From the NCBI RefSeq assembly GCF_028657195.3, contig NZ_JANCPR020000002.1:62001-126000 (forward strand): a stretch of DNA of 64,000 bases, in the 5' to 3' direction. The notes under the pieces were generated by a model that saw only the letters and a list, made by a program, of their open reading frames with translations, did not search any database and had not been told where the DNA came from. A program made the translations under genes and the position numbers. This DNA is from Streptomyces iconiensis (GTDB lineage: Bacteria > Actinomycetota > Actinomycetes > Streptomycetales > Streptomycetaceae). This document shows, one piece after another, positions 59,326 to 64,000 of the stretch (position 1 is its first letter; each line of letters begins with the position of its first letter).

Positions 59326-62300
59326 TCAGCCGAACAGCGGGTCCAACACCGCGTCTCCGCTCACGATCCGCCAGGCCGGCACCCGGACGGTCCGCTCCAC
59401 CGGGCCGGCCTTGGTCCCCGAGCCATCGGACGGCAGCCCGGCCAACAGGTCGCCGCGCGCGTGCAGCAGCCGCAGATGGCGAGCCGCGTCCTGGCCCTGC
59501 TCGGGCCCCGGGTCCACCAGTACCGCCGTGGTCACCCCGTCCACGGTGAACAGCAGATCCACGGTGTGCCCGCCGACCGCTGCCGCGCGCTCCAGGTCGG
59601 TGACGCCACGGCGCCCGAGGTATTCCTGGAGCCGGTCCGCCAGCTCTTCCCGGAAGCCGGACGGCCTCTGTGCCCCGGGGACGGCGCTCCGTTCCGTGCC
59701 GGCCTCCGTGCGGAGCACGGCCGAACGCTCCGCGAGCAGCGCGGGGAGCCCGGCCTGGCCCTGCCAGAAAGCGTGGCTGCCCACCGTGATCAACTGGGAC
59801 TTGGCCCGCGTGACCGCCACGTTCCACAGGTTGACCTGGCTCGCCACCCAGTGCGTCGTACGCGGCGGAGTGTTGCCGGTGGCCACCGGGCTCAGCACCA
59901 TCACGTCGCGCTGTCCGCCCTGGAAGGCGTGAACGGTTCCGACCCGCACCCGCTCGTCGTCCGCCCACACCCGTGCCAGCGCGTCCTTCTGGGCGCGGAA
60001 CGGTGTGACCACCCCGACGGTCGCGTGGTCGGGAAGCCTCGCCAGCAGCTCGTCCACCGTCTCCCGCACCTGCGCGGCTTCCCCCGCATTGCGCCACGAT
60101 TGATCGCCCGGGCCTCTCGCGGACTCGCCGTGCGGCACATCCACCCACCCCAGCACGGGAACCGGGTCGGTCGCCCCCACCGGATCGACAGCCGGTACCT
60201 GGTCGCGCACATCGGTGAGTACCTGCAACTGGCCCGCGTAGCAGTAGCCGTTGACCACGTCCGCGATGGCCGGGTGGCACCGGTAGTGCTCATCGAGCAG
60301 CAGCGCCGCTTCTCCGTGCTGAGCAGCCGCGTGGTAGGACGAATACACGTGATACGTGAGCCGCCGGTCCTCCAACTGTGCCGCGTTCAGCCCTGACCGC
60401 ACCCTCGCCTGCCGCTCCTGCTCCGGGGTGATTCCCGGAATGTGCGCGAGCTGCATCGGGTCACCGATGATCAACGCGCGCTTCGCCCTGAACAGCAGAG
60501 GCAGCACCGAGGGGATCGAGCACTGGCTCGCCTCGTCGATCACGACCAGGTCGAACAGCTTCGGGGCCAGTTCGAGTTGCCGCACCGAGTGCGTGCTGAT
60601 GGCCCAGCCCTTCAGGTGGGCCATCAGGTTGCGCTGGCTCTTTTGGAAGCCGGAGCGCTGGCGCAGCGCCTGGAGTCGCTGGTGCATCAGCGAACGGCCA
60701 TGTGCCATGGCCTCGGTGGCCACGGCCACGGCCAGTTCACCGGCCGACTCCGACAAGCCGGCTGCGCTCTCGAGCCGCGCCTGCTTCAGCCCTTCCTCGT
60801 CCCGATCGAGACACTCGGGTACGAGCCTGCGCAACTCTCGCTCGACGGAGACGACCTCCGCCAGGGCGACGAGCAGCTCGGGCGGTACGGGCCGCTCGGA
60901 AGCCCAGGCAGGCCACGGGCTTGCCGGGGTGTCCCCGGCGGATGCGACGACAGCAGCCAGCGCCCGCCCCCGGCGCCACCGGCCGAAGGCGAGCCATCCA
61001 GCACCGGCGGCCTTTCGGGCCCGCTCCTCCCACCGCGCGAGCGCGGCGACCTCACCACTGGCCCACGCCTCTTCCAACAGACCCACTGGCAGCCCGAGTT
61101 CGTCCGCCCGCCGGGCCCGTTCCGTCAGCAGCTCCAGCAGGCGCCCTTCCGCACCGACGAGTTGGGCCGCCGTCTCCCGCTGTGCGACAGCTCGGTTGTG
61201 CCGGTTGCGCAGCTCTCCGGCCGCCGTCGCCGAACTGCGCGCAGGGGCCTCGGCGGGCTGGGCGAGCAGCCCCTCCAGCTTCGCGGCCTCGCGCTCCAAC
61301 GCGGCGGCGTTGCCCGTCCGCATGAGCAGCCCAGGTGAGATCGCGTCACAGCGCTCGGCCACGACATCGACTGCCTCGTTGTTGGTTGACGCGACGAGGA
61401 CCGACTGCCCCGCGGCCACGGCCGTGGTGACCACCGCGGTCACGACCTCGCTCTTGCCGGTACCCGGCGGCCCGGTGGAGACGGTGAGCGGCCTGGTCAT
61501 CGCTGAGGTGATCACTCGTTGCTGGCTCTCGTTGCACGGCCCCGGAGCGACCACGGCCGGCACCTGGCGCTCCTGGACGCTGCCGCCACCGCCGACGCCA
61601 CCGCCATCGGTCAGGAGGGCGGCCAGCGCGGTGCCCGGGAACTGCGCGGTACGCGTGGACATCTGCAGCAGGTTGTCCACAAGGGCTTCGCTTGCCACCC
61701 GTGCCAAGCCCGAAGGAGCAAGCAGGACCGCTGCGTTGTGAGCACCAGGCCGCAGCGACTCCCACACGGACCGCTTGCTCAGTGCGGACAGGTCGAGCGG
61801 CTCCAGTTCCGGCAGCCCGAGCTGCGCCAGCAAGTCCCTCACGGCCGTGACCATTTGGACTTCGTTGCCCTCCTGCCAGGCGGGCTGCCAATGGGCCAGA
61901 AGCTCGGCTGCGGCGCCGTCCTCCAGCAGTTCCGTGATCAGGCCGGTGTGCAGGGACGGGACCCCGGTGGTCCGGAGCTGGTCACGGCCGTCCTCGTCAG
62001 GCGCAAGCTCCATCGGCTGGATCAGCAGCGGTGCGATACGTACCGAGGCCCCCCGCCGGGCGTCTCCGCCGCGCTCGGGCAAGGTGACCGCCGGGTACCC
62101 GTACCAGTATTCCTGCAGTCCTGCCGCATCCGACTGCGCGCTTCTGCTCTTCGGCTTGGGCAGCCGGTCAGGAGCGGGAAAGGTGGATTCGCGACCGGAC
62201 TGGAGCTTCTCCGCGCCGTCGTCCAACAGGAAGTAGGCGGAGCCGAAACCGCTGCCCCGGTCGGGCAGCATCTCGGACGCTTCCTGCGCGCCCAGACAAC

Positions 62301-63204
62301 GCGCGTAGTAGCGCAGCAGCCGCTGGTGGTCCACGCCTTCTCGGGCGTCCTGCTCGGCGAGTCGCTGTGCCTTCCGCAGCGCCTGGGGCGTAGCCGTGTG
62401 GACGGTCTCGCGGGGCGGAGCGGGCAGGTGGACGGAGCGAGCCACTGAACGGGCCAGCATGAGGGAGTGCGTCGCCTGGATCGTGGACTTGGTCGGCTGC
62501 TGGTCCTCCGGCACGCCCTTGCGCACCATCTGCGCGGTCAGGTACGCGAAGAGGTCGTCCGGTGTGATCCAGCCGCTGTCCTTGATACGCCCGCTGCGCA
62601 GCCCTTCGACGATCTCTCCGGTGAAGCGCGACGTACCGAGAGAGGAGCCCTCGGGAGCCATCGCCGAGGCCGTCTGGAGTGCCTCGGAGGCGGTGATGAA
62701 GTAGACGCCGGTCGGCTGCAGCAGGGTGCTGGGCGCGGATCGTTCGCTTGTGCCGGCGGCACCTTTGGCGGTCCACCCCTGCACGACGGCGCCGCTGGAG
62801 CAGCAGTCCAGCAGGACGACCTTGGAGGAGGCCCGGCAGGATTGGAGCGTCCTTTCCAGGAACTCGGCGGGTACGGCGGTGCCCGGCAGGTCGTCCGGGT
62901 CGGTGTCCCGGGTGAGGAAGTACAACTGCCCGTCGGTCTCGCAGTATTCGCCGTGCCCGCTGAAGTAGAGCAGCGCCGTCTCGCTGGCCTGTCGCGACTC
63001 CAGGAACTCCTCGATGGCATGCAGCATCTCGGCCCGCGTCGGCTCGGGGACCATCGCGCACTCGTTGTACATCCCGATCTCGAGGCTTTCCAGCACCGCT
63101 TTCATGTAGTGCAGGTCGGCTCGGACCGCCGGAAGATCGTGGTAACGGTCGCTGTCGTAGGTGGATACGCCCACGAGCATGGCGTACCGGTCGTTCTCGC
63201 TCAC
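59326..63204 (-). CDS. caspase-like protease fused to SF1 (UPF1/Dna2-like) helicase
   Basis: A 1,292-residue fusion. Residues 1-250 are a caspase/metacaspase domain: catalytic His84 in LLYFSGHGE and Cys135 in VVLLDCCSSG. A linker region (250-550) of unknown fold follows. Residues ~555-1190 are an SF1 helicase: GPPGTGKSE (~577-585), VVIDEASQCSIPSVL (~887-900), IIGDPMQLAHIPG, VGVVTPFRAQKDAL, GTVHAFQGGQRDVM and NVAVTRAKSQL. A C-terminal ~90 residues (VDLLFTVDGVTTAVLVDPG) may be a degenerate nuclease fold. GTG 63204 overlaps the EACC1-like stop (GTGA). The likely role is nucleic-acid-sensing cell suicide or antiphage defence. Confidence 0.88.
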   Translation of the reverse strand: MSENDRYAMLVGVSTYDSDRYHDLPAVRADLHYMKAVLESLEIGMYNECAMVPEPTRAEMLHAIEEFLESRQASETALLYFSGHGEYCETDGQLYFLTRDTDPDDLPGTAVPAEFLERTLQSCRASSKVVLLDCCSSGAVVQGWTAKGAAGTSERSAPSTLLQPTGVYFITASEALQTASAMAPEGSSLGTSRFTGEIVEGLRSGRIKDSGWITPDDLFAYLTAQMVRKGVPEDQQPTKSTIQATHSLMLARSVARSVHLPAPPRETVHTATPQALRKAQRLAEQDAREGVDHQRLLRYYARCLGAQEASEMLPDRGSGFGSAYFLLDDGAEKLQSGRESTFPAPDRLPKPKSRSAQSDAAGLQEYWYGYPAVTLPERGGDARRGASVRIAPLLIQPMELAPDEDGRDQLRTTGVPSLHTGLITELLEDGAAAELLAHWQPAWQEGNEVQMVTAVRDLLAQLGLPELEPLDLSALSKRSVWESLRPGAHNAAVLLAPSGLARVASEALVDNLLQMSTRTAQFPGTALAALLTDGGGVGGGGSVQERQVPAVVAPGPCNESQQRVITSAMTRPLTVSTGPPGTGKSEVVTAVVTTAVAAGQSVLVASTNNEAVDVVAERCDAISPGLLMRTGNAAALEREAAKLEGLLAQPAEAPARSSATAAGELRNRHNRAVAQRETAAQLVGAEGRLLELLTERARRADELGLPVGLLEEAWASGEVAALARWEERARKAAGAGWLAFGRWRRGRALAAVVASAGDTPASPWPAWASERPVPPELLVALAEVVSVERELRRLVPECLDRDEEGLKQARLESAAGLSESAGELAVAVATEAMAHGRSLMHQRLQALRQRSGFQKSQRNLMAHLKGWAISTHSVRQLELAPKLFDLVVIDEASQCSIPSVLPLLFRAKRALIIGDPMQLAHIPGITPEQERQARVRSGLNAAQLEDRRLTYHVYSSYHAAAQHGEAALLLDEHYRCHPAIADVVNGYCYAGQLQVLTDVRDQVPAVDPVGATDPVPVLGWVDVPHGESARGPGDQSWRNAGEAAQVRETVDELLARLPDHATVGVVTPFRAQKDALARVWADDERVRVGTVHAFQGGQRDVMVLSPVATGNTPPRTTHWVASQVNLWNVAVTRAKSQLITVGSHAFWQGQAGLPALLAERSAVLRTEAGTERSAVPGAQRPSGFREELADRLQEYLGRRGVTDLERAAAVGGHTVDLLFTVDGVTTAVLVDPGPEQGQDAARHLRLLHARGDLLAGLPSDGSGTKAGPVERTVRVPAWRIVSGDAVLDPLFG

Positions 63205-63602
63205 TCCGCGGCCGATTCTTCTTCGTCGCTGCCTTCCGGGGCTCCGCTGAGGAACCGCGCGATCCGTTCGTCGTCGGAGCGCGCCTCACTGCCGGTGATG
63301 CGGAGGGTCGCCCCATCGGGCCGGGAGACGACGACGGTCCGCTGCGGTACACGCGCCAGCCACAACTGGATGCCGGCGACGGCCAGTGACCCGCCGCTGA
63401 ACACGAGCCCGACCAGGTCAGCGACCGGGACACCCTTGTCGGTTTCGCTTCCCGTCCGCTGCCTGGGAACGTCGAGCGCGACCTGCGGGTCGGCCTTGGC
63501 GAGCGAGGCGAGCAGTTCACGTACTTCCCGCCTGGCGCGCAGCGGATCGTCATCGACGATGGAGAGGCGGTATCCGGTCGGGTCCGTGTGGATGGCGCTC
63601 AC
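63201..63602 (-). CDS. EACC1-like small membrane protein (conflict-system component)
   Basis: A 133-residue protein. The N-terminal beta-rich part is YRLSIVDDDPLRARREVRELLASLAKADPQVALDVP; one membrane segment follows (VADLVGLVFSGGSLAVAGIQLWLA), and then RTVVVSRPDGATLRITGSEA, with an acidic tail. This arrangement matches effector-associated constant component 1 of actinobacterial NTP-dependent conflict systems, found beside caspase, trypsin-like and other effectors. GTG 63602 follows AGGGGGG. Tight coupling to the caspase-helicase indicates one functional unit, with this protein probably tethering or regulating the effector at the membrane. Confidence 0.75.
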   Translation of the reverse strand: MSAIHTDPTGYRLSIVDDDPLRARREVRELLASLAKADPQVALDVPRQRTGSETDKGVPVADLVGLVFSGGSLAVAGIQLWLARVPQRTVVVSRPDGATLRITGSEARSDDERIARFLSGAPEGSDEEESAAE

Positions 63603-64000
63603 GTGTGATGTCCCCCCTGGGGTTTCCCCGTGCGTCCCCGTGCGATGCGCACGCCGATCTTCGAGGGTATCGACAGCGACGATCACCGGCCCCGCAGTCC
63701 CGCGAACTCGTCTGCATCTGGCGCAAATTGCGTGTCTTTGGCATGCTGCGGTCGTCAGAAGCCGGGCAGGGGCACGTTGTTCCGTCCGCTTCGCGGTGGC
63801 AGACGCTGCCTCGCAGCAGCCCGTACGGCCCCCGGAACCACAGGGAGTTGGCACCGTGGTGCCCGTCACCGGCTTCGCTGACGGCATATCTGTTGCCGGT
63901 CGCCGCGGCTAGGATCACGAGGTCAGCGACGCGGTATGGACCACACGCACGGCCGGGTGCTGCACAGCCACCGGATCAGAGGTAAAAGGCGGGACGGCGC
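63603..64000. other. 398-bp upstream region of the EACC1-caspase operon
   Basis: No gene is supported; frames here lack consistent codon bias and are Arg/Cys-rich. It probably carries the promoter of the minus-strand operon. An 11-bp CGCAAATTGCG palindrome (63722-63732) lies in a locally AT-richer stretch about 120 bp upstream of the start and could be an operator. GAGGTAAAAGG near the end might precede a gene beyond the window. Confidence 0.4.

Overview
The window is very GC-rich with strong GC preference at third codon positions and actinobacterial gene families throughout: narGHJI, universal stress proteins, SpoIIE phosphatase, a CU044_5270/sigma pair, DUF5937 and EACC1-like proteins, and TTA codons in a regulator. 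This points to Streptomyces or a close relative, probably an accessory-rich chromosomal region.

Layout. 1-2.2 kb: end of an acyl-CoA oxidase-like gene and a stand-alone ketosynthase/ACP pair. 2.3-9.0 kb: complete respiratory nitrate reductase operon narGHJI on the minus strand, behind a palindrome-rich, relatively AT-rich control region. 9.6-20.6 kb: BCCT transporter with an altered Trp box, small membrane protein, SpoIIE phosphatase, ECF sigma factor with CU044_5270 partner, XRE regulator, SDR, two tandem universal stress proteins and a CPBP protease. 20.8-22.3 kb: a compact operon of a cytochrome P450 and a 23-residue Trp-rich peptide gene, read here as a P450-type RiPP cluster. 22.4-26.4 kb: DUF5937 ArsR-like regulator, small secreted protein, TetR regulator and a second, ordinary P450.

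26.5-52.7 kb: a large biosynthetic cluster. It starts with a LAL regulator carrying three TTA codons. It holds two HPr-kinase-like P-loop proteins, a Nudix hydrolase, two closely related SDRs, a myo-inositol-phosphate-synthase homologue, an APH-fold kinase, a small P-loop kinase, DegT and class III aminotransferases, an IclR regulator, a methyltransferase, a nucleotidyltransferase with a small helical partner, an ABC-2 exporter, a HAD enzyme, an acyl-CoA-dehydrogenase-like flavoprotein, a START-fold protein, a Rossmann reductase, an archaeal-type methionine adenosyltransferase, an NDP-kinase-like protein and a PHP phosphatase. Many genes overlap by 4 nt (ATGA/GTGA). The likely chemistry is sugar phosphate to cyclitol phosphate (MIPS-like), oxidation (SDRs), amination (aminotransferases), phosphorylation and dephosphorylation, and decoration. 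The product is therefore probably an aminocyclitol or carbocyclic-nucleoside-like compound, but its identity is not determined.

52.8-59.2 kb: two-component system whose kinase has an unusual C-terminal extracytoplasmic domain, followed by a MacB/FtsX-type ABC exporter. 59.3-63.6 kb (minus): an EACC1-like small membrane protein translationally coupled to a 1,292-residue caspase-SF1 helicase fusion, a probable conflict/antiphage module.

The strongest candidates for undescribed biology are the P450/23-residue peptide operon, the cyclitol cluster with its archaeal MAT and NDPK-like pair, and the EACC1-caspase-helicase module. All assignments were made by reading the sequence; no database search was run.
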